A DNA stretch of 64,000 bases, taken from positions 496,001-560,000 of the forward strand of contig LWTK01000036.1 of the NCBI GenBank assembly GCA_003326205.1, given 5' to 3'. The DNA is from Nostoc sp. ATCC 43529 (GTDB lineage: Bacteria; Cyanobacteriota; Cyanobacteriia; Cyanobacteriales; Nostocaceae). The translations under genes and the position numbers were made by a program. The first letter of the stretch is position 1, and each line of letters opens with the position of its first letter. This document shows positions 54,845-63,979 of this stretch, piece after piece. The notes below the pieces were generated by a model. That model did no database searches. It was not told the origin of the DNA and saw only the letters and a program-made list of their open reading frames with translations.

Positions 54845-55477
54845 TTACCCTAATTTACCTTGCACCCAAGTGCGGAAAGATTCCACCAAATCGATTTCAT
54901 CCATAGTTTTGCTTTGCTGAATAAATCTATTCATATCGTTAACAGAAATTAAGGGAAAAGCAATACTTAAATTAATTTCAATATACTGGCTTTCCATTAA
55001 TTGATAAAATTTTAAAACCTGACCGTCGTATCTCCACAATTCTGTTACGCCTAAATCTGCATAAATATTAAACTTATTAACAGAAGTACTAGTAATATCA
55101 ATTTCAATTGCTAAATCTGGCGCTGGATCTGTTCTTAAATCTAATTGTTGTTTTTCTCTAATTGCTGGCTCATTTTGAATATAATAGGAACTATCTGGTT
55201 CTATTCCTTTGGATATTGGTTGACGTTTTAATGTTGTAGAACCAGCACTTCTAATTTTAATTTTTAATTCCACTGCTAAAGCGAATATCAATCTGTCAAA
55301 CTGAATTTTGGGGTTTTCATGCTCAAACAGTGGTGTCATAATTTCTAAAGTGCCGCAGTCATAAGCAAACCGAGAACCTCTATCTTCACCTGTATCTCTC
55401 AGCAAGGCTTCAAAGGTTTCCCAGCTAATGTTGTGTAGGACTGTTCTTTGTTCAGCAGGTGTTGACTGGACAAGCAT
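54845..55477 (-). CDS. Uma2 family (DUF820) putative endonuclease
   Basis: This 210-residue Uma2 protein has SWETFEALLRDTGEDRGSRFAYDCGTLEIM, HENPKIQFDRL, EPDSSYYIQNE and the catalytic-like APDLAIEIDITSTSVNKFNIYADLGVTELWRYDG. Complete. Followed by the related remnant at 54655-54796. Its start lies 1 bp after the preceding minus-strand gene (55479), so the two are probably co-transcribed. Confidence 0.9.
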   Translation of the reverse strand: MLVQSTPAEQRTVLHNISWETFEALLRDTGEDRGSRFAYDCGTLEIMTPLFEHENPKIQFDRLIFALAVELKIKIRSAGSTTLKRQPISKGIEPDSSYYIQNEPAIREKQQLDLRTDPAPDLAIEIDITSTSVNKFNIYADLGVTELWRYDGQVLKFYQLMESQYIEINLSIAFPLISVNDMNRFIQQSKTMDEIDLVESFRTWVQGKLG

Positions 55478-55478
55478 A

Positions 55479-56087
55479 TTAAAATACTTCTTCTGTCAGG
55501 ATGTTAGATAAAATTCCTAAAATTTTACCTATGTCACTAATATAATATTCGCCTAAGTCAATTTCAACGACTTGCCCAACCAGCTTTAAAAATTTCCAGA
55601 TGGTTCCAGTGGTAACAGTACCATAAATTGTTTTAATGTTATTTCCTTCACGTTCATTAAACAATTTAGCTGCTAACATCTCTGCTACACACTGACCTAA
55701 TCCTGCATTGATATTTTCCTTTTTTGCTTCTACAATCGTTACTACTGGTGCGTTAAGAATTAATAGTTCTGGCGAACGGCTAATAATAAAGTCGCAATTT
55801 CCATTTAATCCCTGTGGTGCATCTACAGTAAAATCGATACCCGAAAATAAACTTATTTGATTATTTAAAGATTTTCTTATAGCAATTAAAATAGGTGCAA
55901 TAATCATTTCTGAACGCGACTTTTCTGTATTACTTGCTAAAGCTAAAGGTATATTTTCTTGTAATATTTCTGCAAGTAATGGTGGGCATTTTATTGGTGG
56001 GGTAGATGCAAATATATCAATTTTGTCAGAAATGATTAGATCGAAGGTTTTTCTAACTTTATCGAGAGTAAAGTCACTGTAAGACAT
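55479..56087 (-). CDS. PD-(D/E)XK nuclease-like protein
   Basis: This 202-residue protein carries the restriction-type motif: [14 protein letters not shown] (Asp) followed by [18 protein letters not shown] (Glu-x-Lys), with the Gln seen in many such folds. It is a common small cyanobacterial protein with an unproven nuclease role. It lies one base before the Uma2 gene on the same strand. It may belong to the Uma2/toxin-antitoxin patch. Confidence 0.7.
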   Translation of the reverse strand: MSYSDFTLDKVRKTFDLIISDKIDIFASTPPIKCPPLLAEILQENIPLALASNTEKSRSEMIIAPILIAIRKSLNNQISLFSGIDFTVDAPQGLNGNCDFIISRSPELLILNAPVVTIVEAKKENINAGLGQCVAEMLAAKLFNEREGNNIKTIYGTVTTGTIWKFLKLVGQVVEIDLGEYYISDIGKILGILSNILTEEVF

Positions 56088-56181
56088 TTTAGCTACTCCT
56101 GTAAATAATCCAGGTAGTGAAATTGTGCCAAATATTATTACTTAATAATTGACACAATCAGTATCTAAACATTGTCTACTT

Positions 56182-57444
56182 TTAACTAGAGAATTCAGCA
56201 AAAAAGTCTAGGGTTTCCTTTAGTGCTTTGATGAAAATATCAATTTCCTCGCGGGTATTGTAGAAGGATAAACTGGCCCGTGCGCTTGCAGGAATTCCTA
56301 AGTAGCGGTGTAATGGTTGAGTGCAATGGTGTCCAGAGCGAATGGCAACGCCTTCTTGATCTAATAATGTAGATAAGTCGTTGGCGTGGACTCCTTCGGC
56401 GGTGAATGTAGCTAAGGCGGCTCTACCTTCTCCTTGAGCATTTGGTTTGGGGCCGTAAAGTCTTATTTGGGGAATTTGCTCTAACTGTTGGAACAAATAA
56501 GCTGTTAATTCGGCTTCGTAGGCGTGGATTTTATCCATACCAATACTACTAAGATAATCTATAGCAGCACCTAAAGCGATCGCTTCCCCAATTGCAGGCG
56601 TACCAGCTTCAAATTTATGCGGTAATTCTGCATAGGTGGAATGGTCTAAATACACCTCTGCAATCATTTCACCACCGCCAAAAAATGGCGGCATTGAATT
56701 TAACAATTCCAACTTGCCATACAAAAATCCGATGCCAGTTGGAGCGCACATTTTATGACCGGAAGCAACCAACCAATCACAATCTATTTTTTGTACATCA
56801 GTGGGGAAGTGGGGTACACTTTGACAAGCATCGACTAAGAATTTCGCACCGTATCTGTGAGCAATACTAGCAATTTCTTGCACTGGATTAATACAACCCA
56901 AAGCATTAGAAATATGCACTACTGACACCAGTTTTGTTTTTTCGGAAATCAGCTTTTTAAACTGTTCTAAATCAAAAGTTTGTTCTGGTGTCAATTCGAC
57001 AAATTTCAACACTGCGCCAGTTTTTTGTGCCACTAATTGCCAAGGCACAATATTACTGTGGTGTTCCATCACCGAGAGAATAATTTCATCTCCCGGCTGT
57101 AAATTGTTCATTCCCCAACTGTAGGCTACTAAGTTAATTGCCTCGCTAGCGTTGCGGGTGAAGACGATTTCTTGACGAGATGCAGCATTAATAAATTTAG
57201 CAACTTTGTCTCGCGCACCTTCATAAGCATCGGTAGCTTTTGCACTGAGAGTATGGGCACCACGATGCACGTTGGCATTATATTGCTCGTAATAATCCCG
57301 TAGGGTATTTAATACGAGTAAAGGTTTTTGGGATGTTGCAGCATTATCGAGATAAACTAGGGTTTTCTCATTGACTTCCTGATGCAAAATCGGGAAGTCA
57401 GCGCGAACTTTATCGGCAAGGGTTTTAGTAGTGGTGAAAGTCAT
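56182..57444 (-). CDS. sufS: cysteine desulfurase SufS
   Basis: This 420-residue PLP enzyme takes sulfur from cysteine for Fe-S cluster assembly. It has [13 protein letters not shown] at the start, the substrate-site HHSNIVPW, the PLP Lys in [19 protein letters not shown] and catalytic Cys in [12 protein letters not shown], the group II (SufS) pattern. Last gene of the sufBCDS cluster, 36 bp after sufD. Confidence 0.96.
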   Translation of the reverse strand: MTFTTTKTLADKVRADFPILHQEVNEKTLVYLDNAATSQKPLLVLNTLRDYYEQYNANVHRGAHTLSAKATDAYEGARDKVAKFINAASRQEIVFTRNASEAINLVAYSWGMNNLQPGDEIILSVMEHHSNIVPWQLVAQKTGAVLKFVELTPEQTFDLEQFKKLISEKTKLVSVVHISNALGCINPVQEIASIAHRYGAKFLVDACQSVPHFPTDVQKIDCDWLVASGHKMCAPTGIGFLYGKLELLNSMPPFFGGGEMIAEVYLDHSTYAELPHKFEAGTPAIGEAIALGAAIDYLSSIGMDKIHAYEAELTAYLFQQLEQIPQIRLYGPKPNAQGEGRAALATFTAEGVHANDLSTLLDQEGVAIRSGHHCTQPLHRYLGIPASARASLSFYNTREEIDIFIKALKETLDFFAEFSS

Positions 57445-57449
57445 TGGTA

Positions 57450-57494
57450 GATTAGTTATTAGTCATTAGTCATTAGTCATTAGTCATTAGTTAG
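57450..57494. repeat. heptamer repeat between sufD and sufS
   Basis: Five to six copies of GTCATTA (57463-57491) lie in the sufD-sufS gap and overlap the last codons of sufD. Confidence 0.75.
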
Positions 57495-58832
57495 AGACTT
57501 TAGACTATTGACTGTGTTTAGTAATATTTCTCTCAGAGAAGGAACGGGTATTTGGTTGATAATTTCAGCGGCGAAGGCGTTAATTAACAATTTGCGAGCA
57601 TCATTTTCATCGATTCCTCGGCTTTGGAGGTAGAAGATTTCATCATCTTCCAATTGACTGACGGTAGCGCCGTGAGCGCATTTGACGTTATCGGCAGTAA
57701 TTTCTAATTGGGGTTTAGTATCGACTCTGGCTTTTGATGATAGCAGCAAATTCCGATTTAGCTGGGCTGCATCTGTCAGCTGCGCCGGCTTGGGAACAAA
57801 AACTTTACCATTGAACACTGCATGAGCGCGATCGCCGACAATACACTTATGTAACTGTTTACTTGTACCATAAGGATAATTCAGAGCGATCGCACTGTGA
57901 GTATCTGCCAACTGCTTGCCAGAAATCATCGTCAACCCATTGAGAGTAGTTTGGGTTTGTTCGCCAGTTTGCAAAACTTCCAAATTGTGGCGCGATAATT
58001 TTGCACCGAAAGTAATGGCATGACAAGTATATCGACTATCACGGGACTGAGCGATCGCAGTTTTCCCAATATGAAAAGCCTCTGCACCTTCTCGTTCAAC
58101 CCTAGTGTGACTCACCTCGGCATTTTCACCAAGCCAAATTTCCGTTACCGCATTCGTAAAGTAAACCCCTTGTGTGAGGTTACTATACTCTTCTACCAAA
58201 GTTACCTGCGAACCACCTTCAGCCACCACCAAACAACGCGGCTGTGAAATCGTCGCACTCTCACCCGTAACCGCAACAAACACCAGATGAATTGGTGTCT
58301 CCACTACCACATTCTTCTTTACCCAAACCAGTGCTACATCAGTGATTCCAGCAGTATTGAGGGCTGTAAAAACTTCTTGCGCTCCCTCAGCTTGAGCTAG
58401 ATACTGTTGTACAGCTTCCTGTTCGGCGACAGTTAACCCAGCTAAATTACTCACCACTACCCCAGCGGGTAAATTTGCGACTGCGGATAACTCCGGCGCG
58501 TAAACGCCATTCACAAAAACCAAACGACTGTTAGCCGTTTCTGGCAAAATCTCTGGTAGAGACGTTACATGTAACGTCTCTACATTAAATTGCACTTGTC
58601 GCAGAGAAGATAAATCAGTAAATCGCCATTCTTCTTCGCGGGTTTTGGGAATAGTAGAGTGGCGTACCACATTAGCGGCGCTTTCACGTAAACCTTGCAA
58701 CCACCCTTCTGTTTTTGATGCGGTTACTTGATTTAACAAGCCAATTAAATACGCATCTTTATCCAACAGAGTCGCCGTCAAACTCACTGCATCCGAGTTA
58801 GGAATTGGACTGGGAGAAACTTGAATAGTCAT
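57480..58832 (-). CDS. sufD: Fe-S assembly protein SufD
   Basis: This 450-residue scaffold partner of SufB has the beta-helix core and the C-terminal SQLEDDEIFYLQSRGI motif of the SufB/SufD family, with the conserved His in DNVKCAHGATVSQLEDD. Its start shares one base with the stop of sufC (TAATG). A 28-bp palindrome (58556-58583) is read in frame near residue 90 and adds about nine residues (NVETLHVTS). Confidence 0.95.
   Translation of the reverse strand: MTIQVSPSPIPNSDAVSLTATLLDKDAYLIGLLNQVTASKTEGWLQGLRESAANVVRHSTIPKTREEEWRFTDLSSLRQVQFNVETLHVTSLPEILPETANSRLVFVNGVYAPELSAVANLPAGVVVSNLAGLTVAEQEAVQQYLAQAEGAQEVFTALNTAGITDVALVWVKKNVVVETPIHLVFVAVTGESATISQPRCLVVAEGGSQVTLVEEYSNLTQGVYFTNAVTEIWLGENAEVSHTRVEREGAEAFHIGKTAIAQSRDSRYTCHAITFGAKLSRHNLEVLQTGEQTQTTLNGLTMISGKQLADTHSAIALNYPYGTSKQLHKCIVGDRAHAVFNGKVFVPKPAQLTDAAQLNRNLLLSSKARVDTKPQLEITADNVKCAHGATVSQLEDDEIFYLQSRGIDENDARKLLINAFAAEIINQIPVPSLREILLNTVNSLKSLTND
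58556..58583. repeat. perfect 28-bp palindrome inside sufD
   Basis: The 28 bases read the same on both strands (GTAGAGACGTTACA and its complement). This repeat type is usually intergenic in Nostoc. Here it is coding, with no frame change. Related to the GAGACGCGAT family at 12690, 46476 and 47790. Confidence 0.9.
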
Positions 58833-59620
58833 TAGACACCCACCTCAGCTGCGAATTCTGCCAGCACCCAGTCATAACCGCGAGACTCCAATTCTAGTGC
58901 CAATTCTTTACCGCCACTGGTTAGAATCCGCCCGTTGGCCATGACATGGACAAAATCTGGCACAATATAATCGAGTAACCGTTGGTAGTGGGTAATTAAA
59001 ATCGTAGAATTTTCTGGAGTTGCCAGTTGATTTACCCCATTCGCCACAATTCTCAGCGCGTCAATATCCAAACCCGAATCTGTTTCATCCAGAATTGCCA
59101 ACTTCGGTTCTAACAGCGCCATTTGCAGAATTTCATTCCGCTTTTTCTCACCACCAGAAAACCCTTCATTCAAACTGCGATTGAGGAAAGCAGCATTCAT
59201 TTTTACCACTTCCAGCTTTTCCTCAATTAAATCGTCAAAATCAAACGCGTCTATTTCTTCTAAACCCTGTGCTTTCAGCCGGGAATTGTACGCCACCCGC
59301 AAGAAATCCAAATTACTCACACCAGGAATTTCCAAAGGATACTGAAAAGCCAAAAATACACCACTTCTAGCGCGTTCCTCTGGTTCCAACTCCAGCAGAT
59401 TTTGTCCTTGGAAAATTATTTCGCCGCCAGTCACCTCATACGCCGGGTGTCCAGCTAACACCTTAGAAAAGGTACTCTTACCAGAACCATTGGGCCCCAT
59501 AATCGCATGAATTTCACCCGATCGCACCTCCAGGTTCACACCTTTTAAAATCGGTGTTCCATCAACATTAGCCGTCAGATCCTTCACTGACAGCACAACT
59601 TCACTATTTTCAATAATCAT
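58832..59620 (-). CDS. sufC: Fe-S assembly ATPase SufC
   Basis: This 262-residue ABC-type ATPase powers the SufBCD complex. It has Walker [11 protein letters not shown], the SufC signature [14 protein letters not shown] and Walker [17 protein letters not shown]. Complete length. Second gene of the operon after sufB, with a 129-bp gap filled by repeats. Confidence 0.97.
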   Translation of the reverse strand: MIIENSEVVLSVKDLTANVDGTPILKGVNLEVRSGEIHAIMGPNGSGKSTFSKVLAGHPAYEVTGGEIIFQGQNLLELEPEERARSGVFLAFQYPLEIPGVSNLDFLRVAYNSRLKAQGLEEIDAFDFDDLIEEKLEVVKMNAAFLNRSLNEGFSGGEKKRNEILQMALLEPKLAILDETDSGLDIDALRIVANGVNQLATPENSTILITHYQRLLDYIVPDFVHVMANGRILTSGGKELALELESRGYDWVLAEFAAEVGV

Positions 59621-59639
59621 CTTCTCTCCCTTCTCTTAA

Positions 59640-59745
59640 GTTCGTAGTAAGCGCTTTAGCGCTTTCTTTCAGCGCTAAAGTACTGACTACAAATGCTAAT
59701 CATCTCAGTTCCTAGCGACTTTCCAGCACTGAAGTGCTGACTACA
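59640..59745. repeat. palindromic repeats between sufB and sufC
   Basis: CTTTAGCGCTTTC..GCGCTAAAG and CAGCACTGAAGTGCTG form two hairpins, each followed by ACTACAA. They occupy most of the 129-bp gap and may affect the relative levels of sufB and sufCDS transcripts. Confidence 0.7.
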
Positions 59746-59749
59746 AGCG

Positions 59750-61189
59750 TTAACCAACACTGCCTTCCAACTTCAAACTCAACAACTTATCAGCTTCCAC
59801 AGCAAATTCCATCGGTAGCTGATTGAAAACATCCTTACAGAAGCCGCTAATCATCATCGAAATCGCGTCTTCTGAAGAAATACCCCGTTGAGCAAAGTAA
59901 AATAACTGGTCTTCCCCAATCTTAGAAGTAGAAGCTTCATGTTCTACTTTTGCAGTATTATTTTGCACCTGGATATAAGGGAAAGTATTGGCGTGGGCAT
60001 TATCCCCAATCAGCATTGAGTCGCACTGAGAATAGTTTCTCGCCCCTTTAGCAGTGGGGTTGATTTTCACCAAACCCCGGTAACTGTTACTGGATTGACC
60101 TGCGGAGATTCCCTTAGAAATAATTGTACTGCGGGTATTCTTACCAACGTGAACCATCTTTGTACCCGTGTCAGCTTGCTGCATATTATTTGTCAGCGCC
60201 ACCGAGTAGAACTCACCCACAGAGTTATCACCCACCAACACGCAGCTAGGATACTTCCAAGTAATTGCCGAACCTGTTTCTACTTGAGTCCAGGAAATCT
60301 TGGAATTTACGCCCTGGCACAAACCGCGCTTGGTGACAAAGTTGTAAATACCGCCTTTACCGTTAGCATCTCCAGCGTACCAGTTTTGCACGGTGGAATA
60401 TTTAATTTCGGCGTTGTCGAGAGCGACGAGTTCCACCACAGCCGCGTGCAGCTGGTTGCTGTCATACATTGGCGCGGTGCAACCTTCGAGGTAGGAAACG
60501 TAGCTACCTTCTTCAGCGACAATCAAAGTCCGCTCAAATTGTCCCGTGTCTCCGGAGTTGATGCGGAAGTAGGTAGACAGTTCCATGGGACATTTGACGC
60601 CTTTAGGAATGTAGACGAAGGAACCATCGCTAAATACCGCAGAGTTCAGGGCGGCAAAATAGTTGTCAGCTACGGGAACGACGCTACCCAGATATTTTTT
60701 TACGAGTTCTGGGTGTTCCTGCAACGCTTCGGAAATCGAGCAGAAAATCACGCCGTCTTTGGCTAGCTTTTCTTTAAATGTAGTGGCAACAGAAACGCTA
60801 TCGAAAATCGCATCTACAGCCACGTTAGCTAGTCGCTTTTGTTCGGATAAAGGAATCCCCAACTTTTCAAAGGTTTCCAGCAAAGTGGGATCGACTTCAT
60901 CTAAGCTGTTGAGTTTTTCTTTCTTGCGTTTTGGTGCTGAGTAATAAATAATATCTTGATAATTAATTGGCGGATACTTGACGTTCGGCCAAGTTGGTTC
61001 TGTCATTTTTTGCCACTGGCGATAAGCCTTGAGGCGAAAGTCCAACATGAACTCTGGCTCGTTTTTCTTCGCCGAAATCAAGCGGATAACGTCCTCGTTT
61101 AGTCCACGAGGGATAGTATCCGTCTCAATGTCGGTGACAAAGCCGTATTTGTAAGGTTGGTTGACTAAGGTTTTGACAGTGGCACTCAT
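59750..61189 (-). CDS. sufB: Fe-S assembly protein SufB
   Basis: This 479-residue scaffold protein builds [4Fe-4S] clusters with SufC and SufD. It has the typical [18 protein letters not shown] start, [35 protein letters not shown], and the C-terminal [28 protein letters not shown] region that carries the cluster-related Cys and the Glu. First gene of sufBCDS, divergent from sufR. Transcription is expected to be repressed by SufR. Confidence 0.97.
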   Translation of the reverse strand: MSATVKTLVNQPYKYGFVTDIETDTIPRGLNEDVIRLISAKKNEPEFMLDFRLKAYRQWQKMTEPTWPNVKYPPINYQDIIYYSAPKRKKEKLNSLDEVDPTLLETFEKLGIPLSEQKRLANVAVDAIFDSVSVATTFKEKLAKDGVIFCSISEALQEHPELVKKYLGSVVPVADNYFAALNSAVFSDGSFVYIPKGVKCPMELSTYFRINSGDTGQFERTLIVAEEGSYVSYLEGCTAPMYDSNQLHAAVVELVALDNAEIKYSTVQNWYAGDANGKGGIYNFVTKRGLCQGVNSKISWTQVETGSAITWKYPSCVLVGDNSVGEFYSVALTNNMQQADTGTKMVHVGKNTRSTIISKGISAGQSSNSYRGLVKINPTAKGARNYSQCDSMLIGDNAHANTFPYIQVQNNTAKVEHEASTSKIGEDQLFYFAQRGISSEDAISMMISGFCKDVFNQLPMEFAVEADKLLSLKLEGSVG

Positions 61190-61311
61190 CGGTAATAATC
61201 TCTCGCGTTCAGTTCAATCTCTTTAAGGATGGGAGACAAGATCTTTTGGCAACTCCCATCTGGCGTTACGGAATGGTTACACGACTGCTAGAATGGGTGT
61301 GGGGACTAAAA

Positions 61312-61325
61312 CAACAGCTATGTTG
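61312..61325. promoter_or_regulatory. SufR operator site 1
   Basis: CAAC-AGCTAT-GTTG fits the CAAC-N6-GTTG operator described for Synechocystis SufR. It lies inside the larger perfect palindrome AAAACAACA-GCTA-TGTTGTTTT. Located in the sufB-sufR divergent promoter region, 122 bp from sufB. Confidence 0.85.
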
Positions 61326-61356
61326 TTTTATGTATCTCCATTTTACGCTAAATTAA

Positions 61357-61370
61357 CAACAACAATGTTG
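61357..61370. promoter_or_regulatory. SufR operator site 2
   Basis: CAAC-AACAAT-GTTG is a second exact CAAC-N6-GTTG match. It lies 45 bp from site 1 and 60 bp before the sufR start, so it probably mediates autoregulation. Confidence 0.85.
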
Positions 61371-61429
61371 TCAAAGTCAAATTTTCCCAGAAATTTTTGG
61401 GGCGTTCCCGCAGCGTCTGACATCTGAAG

Positions 61430-62110
61430 ATGGCGACTATCAACCAGTCCTCAACCAAGCAAGAAATCCTAGAGTACCTGCACAAGCACGAAAAAGCAAC
61501 GGCTATTGAGCTAGCTGAAGTTTTGGAAGTCAGCAAGCAAGCGATTCGCCGTCACCTCAAAGATTTGGAGACGGACGAGTTAGTTTTGTTTTCGATATCA
61601 GAACAAGCCGGAATGGGGCGTCCGCAGCACGTTTATCAACTGAGTCGTCAAGGACGCGATCGCTTGCATCGGACAATGAGCGATAAATTTGGTGATGCTA
61701 GCGGCAATTTTGCGGTTTCACTGCTCGATACCTTAGCTGAAACCGTAGGATACGACCAATTTAAATCAATTTTACAAAAGCAGTGGGAGCGTAAAGCACA
61801 AGAATATCGCGATCGCGTGGGTAACGGTTCCCTAAAAGAACGTGTAGCCAACCTAGTAGAGTTGAGAAAAGCCGAAGGCTTCATGGCCGAGTATCACTCC
61901 GTTGATGTGCCTGACTCCTCTAGAGGTGAAAGCTTCATATTAATAGAACATAACTGCGCCATTTCCAACGTTGCTGAATCTTTCCCCACCATTTGCGGTC
62001 ATGAATTACAAATGTTTGCTGCTGTCTTACCAGACTGTACTGTAGAACGCACCCACTGGATTATCAACGGCGAACACCGTTGTGGTTATTTGGTGCAAGC
62101 TTGTAATTAG
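61430..62110 (+). CDS. sufR: transcriptional repressor SufR
   Basis: This 226-residue regulator has an N-terminal winged helix-turn-helix (EVLEVSKQAIRRHLKDLETDELV) and a C-terminal Fe-S-binding part with conserved Cys in EHNCAISN, TICGHEL, PDCTVERTHW and HRCGYLV. It holds a cluster and represses sufBCDS when Fe-S supply is adequate. Divergent from sufB over a region with two operators. Confidence 0.95.
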   Translation: MATINQSSTKQEILEYLHKHEKATAIELAEVLEVSKQAIRRHLKDLETDELVLFSISEQAGMGRPQHVYQLSRQGRDRLHRTMSDKFGDASGNFAVSLLDTLAETVGYDQFKSILQKQWERKAQEYRDRVGNGSLKERVANLVELRKAEGFMAEYHSVDVPDSSRGESFILIEHNCAISNVAESFPTICGHELQMFAAVLPDCTVERTHWIINGEHRCGYLVQACN

Positions 62111-62174
62111 TCATTAGTCATTAGTCATTAGTCATTAGTCATTAGTTATTAGTCATTAGTCATTAGTTATTAGT
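62108..62174. repeat. heptamer tandem repeat (TCATTAG)
   Basis: Nine or so copies of GTCATTA/GTTATTA follow the sufR stop. Same STRR class as at 15300, 18181, 35437 and 57450. Confidence 0.85.
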
Positions 62175-62229
62175 GAAAACTAATCTCCAATGCCCCATGC
62201 CCAATCAAATAAATTTGAGATAGCATTTT

Positions 62230-62490
62230 ATGGATGTAGCACCACAGCAACCGTCAACCCAATTTTTAACGTTGGAAGAGTCAGCACAAGTAGATGCGGC
62301 TTTGTTGTCTTCGCCAGAAAAATTTTTAACTAGATTAACACTTTCATCACTTAAACTTTTAAAATATATTGCTCAAGAATACGGTGTTGCTATTGAAGAT
62401 TTGACATCCCAACAAGTAATTGCTTGGTTTGAAAAAGATGGCAAAATTCGACGCGAACAAGGAATTGAAGCTTCATTTTTGAAGTGGTAA
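62230..62490 (+). CDS. conserved hypothetical protein
   Basis: This 86-residue soluble protein has LTLEESAQVDAALLSSPEKFLTRLTLSSLKLLKYIA and ends in FLKW. It is a plausible cyanobacterial hypothetical family member of unknown role. It lies behind sufR with the heptamer array between them and is followed by a strong terminator. Confidence 0.7.
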   Translation: MDVAPQQPSTQFLTLEESAQVDAALLSSPEKFLTRLTLSSLKLLKYIAQEYGVAIEDLTSQQVIAWFEKDGKIRREQGIEASFLKW

Positions 62491-62534
62491 TTGTGGTCAT
62501 CAAAGTTTAAATTCAGTAAAAAATAATCATACAC

Positions 62535-62582
62535 AATATCCCGCTTATAAAAAACAGAAATTTTTTTTATAAGCGGGATATT
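62535..62582 (+). terminator. strong terminator
   Basis: AATATCCCGCTTATAAAAAA and its complement form a perfect stem with a short loop; an internal run of eight Ts is present. It lies 45 bp after the hypothetical gene at 62230. Confidence 0.85.
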
Positions 62583-62663
62583 AACAGATAAGATATCTTG
62601 GCAACTGTCCCTAAAGGCTATTTATGGAAGTGAGAAATTTTAAATTACGCCCTCATTCATACT

Positions 62664-62711
62664 GTTGACCGCTGACCGTTAACTGTCAACCGTTAACCGT
62701 CAGCGGCCAAC
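62664..62711. repeat. GTTGACCGCTGACC inverted repeat
   Basis: GTTGACCGCTGACCGTTAAC faces GTTAACCGTCAGCGGCCAAC with only CGTCAAC-like loops; 18 of 20 pairs match. It lies 39 bp beyond the 3' end of the KGG gene and may terminate it. Confidence 0.7.
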
Positions 62712-62749
62712 ACGAAAATATGTGCAGGTTAAATGCAAGGGGAAATTAT

Positions 62750-63079
62750 CTATTTATTCTTGTGACTCTGGCGTCCTGCTTTAGCGTGTTGTTCTGATGT
62801 GCCTCCTTGGGTTCCCTTTTCTTCAGTATCAGAATCTTCATTACCTTGATTACGATTGCCTTTGTGGGAACTCTTGCCACCTTCACGGCCGATTTCAGCC
62901 ATGTGTTCTCTATCCTGACTTACAGCTTCGCCACCTTTGTGTCCAGCTTCACGAGCTTCTTCAGATGTAAACTCATGAGCAGTACCCTTCTCATGGGCAG
63001 CCTGTCCGCCCTTGCTGGCTATTTCACGTTGCTTGTCTTCATCCATCGAAGCAAAACCACGTTTGCTTGTATCTGACAT
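62750..63079 (-). CDS. KGG-repeat stress protein (GsiB-like)
   Basis: This 109-residue, very hydrophilic protein contains repeated KGG motifs: EIASKGGQAAHEKG, EAGHKGGEAVSQD and IGREGGKSSH. Such proteins are induced by osmotic, heat or desiccation stress and are thought to protect cell components. It starts at ATG 63079, after an AAGGAG, with the N-terminus SDTSKRGFASMDEDKQ typical of the group. Confidence 0.9.
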   Translation of the reverse strand: MSDTSKRGFASMDEDKQREIASKGGQAAHEKGTAHEFTSEEAREAGHKGGEAVSQDREHMAEIGREGGKSSHKGNRNQGNEDSDTEEKGTQGGTSEQHAKAGRQSHKNK

Positions 63080-63370
63080 GATAATACTCCTTGTAACTAA
63101 TTAAAGCTTTTACTTTTTCAGCCAATCAAAACCTTAAATCGGTTTTCCATTACATCAGTTATTGACCTTCTCTATTTAGCTACTAAAATCAGCTATCTTC
63201 ATGAACCTTAGGAGATAAAAGATTAAAATTTTTCCTCAACTTTTGGCGTACAACTAAAGTTGTTAGTTAATATAAAAATTCATATGTACAATACAGTTTC
63301 ATACTGCAAAAGCAGAATATTTATCCTGCTAGTTTTTTAAATACTAAAAATTCTGATATTAGGAATTTTG

Positions 63371-63502
63371 ATGGAGATAAAAATACAAAAATTGATATTC
63401 AAAGCTATCGTTATATTTTTGTTAATAGAATTATTCTTAGTTAGTTGTAGTTATGTTAATAACGCTAAGAAACTAATCAATTCTAGCAATAATAATCAAT
63501 GA
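63371..63502 (+). CDS. 43-residue putative lipoprotein
   Basis: This short gene was read directly from the sequence. MEIKIQKLIFKAIVIFLLIE continues into LFLVSC, where LVSC is a lipobox ending in the lipidated Cys, followed by a short polar tail of about 17 residues. A TTAGGA lies seven bases before the ATG. The gene ends 18 bp before the YbhB gene, so they are probably co-transcribed. Function unknown. Confidence 0.65.
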   Translation: MEIKIQKLIFKAIVIFLLIELFLVSCSYVNNAKKLINSSNNNQ

Positions 63503-63520
63503 AACAAGGAAGGAAAAACT

Positions 63521-63979
63521 ATGAAATTGGAAAGCAGTGCTTTTAACTTTAATGAATTAATTCCTGCTAAATACACTTGCGATGGTAAAGATGTTTCTCC
63601 ACCTCTGTATTGGGATGAAATCCCAATAGGAACGCAAAGTATAGCATTGATTGTTGACGATCCTGATGCACCAGGAAGAACATTTGTGCATTGGCTTATT
63701 TACGATATTCCAAATACAATTCGCCAACTACCAGAACATACTCCAATTGTAAAAACTCTACCTAATGGTGGAACACAGGGCAAAAATGATTTTGGCAAGT
63801 TTGGTTACGGTGGCCCTTGTCCACCAAGTGGTATCCATCGCTACTTTTTTAAGCTTTATGCTTTAGATAAAAGTTTGGCTTTAGGGGCAGGGGCTACAAA
63901 AAATCAACTTTTAGCAGCAATGGAAGGTCATATTTTGGCAACAGCAGAATTAATTGGACGATACAAACGCCAGTCTTAA
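63521..63979 (+). CDS. YbhB/YbcL family (PEBP-like) protein
   Basis: This 152-residue phosphatidylethanolamine-binding-like protein has the family pattern IPAKYTCDGKDVSPPLYW, IVDDPDAPGRTFVHWLIYDIP and GYGGPCPPSGIHRYFFKLYALD. Ligand and role in bacteria are unclear. A clear AAGGAAGG precedes the ATG. The gene is complete just before the window ends. Confidence 0.93.
   Translation: MKLESSAFNFNELIPAKYTCDGKDVSPPLYWDEIPIGTQSIALIVDDPDAPGRTFVHWLIYDIPNTIRQLPEHTPIVKTLPNGGTQGKNDFGKFGYGGPCPPSGIHRYFFKLYALDKSLALGAGATKNQLLAAMEGHILATAELIGRYKRQS

Noticed and set aside
60095-60766. 223-codon plus-strand frame within sufB
   Set aside because: Antisense shadow of sufB, whose own frame is fully conserved.
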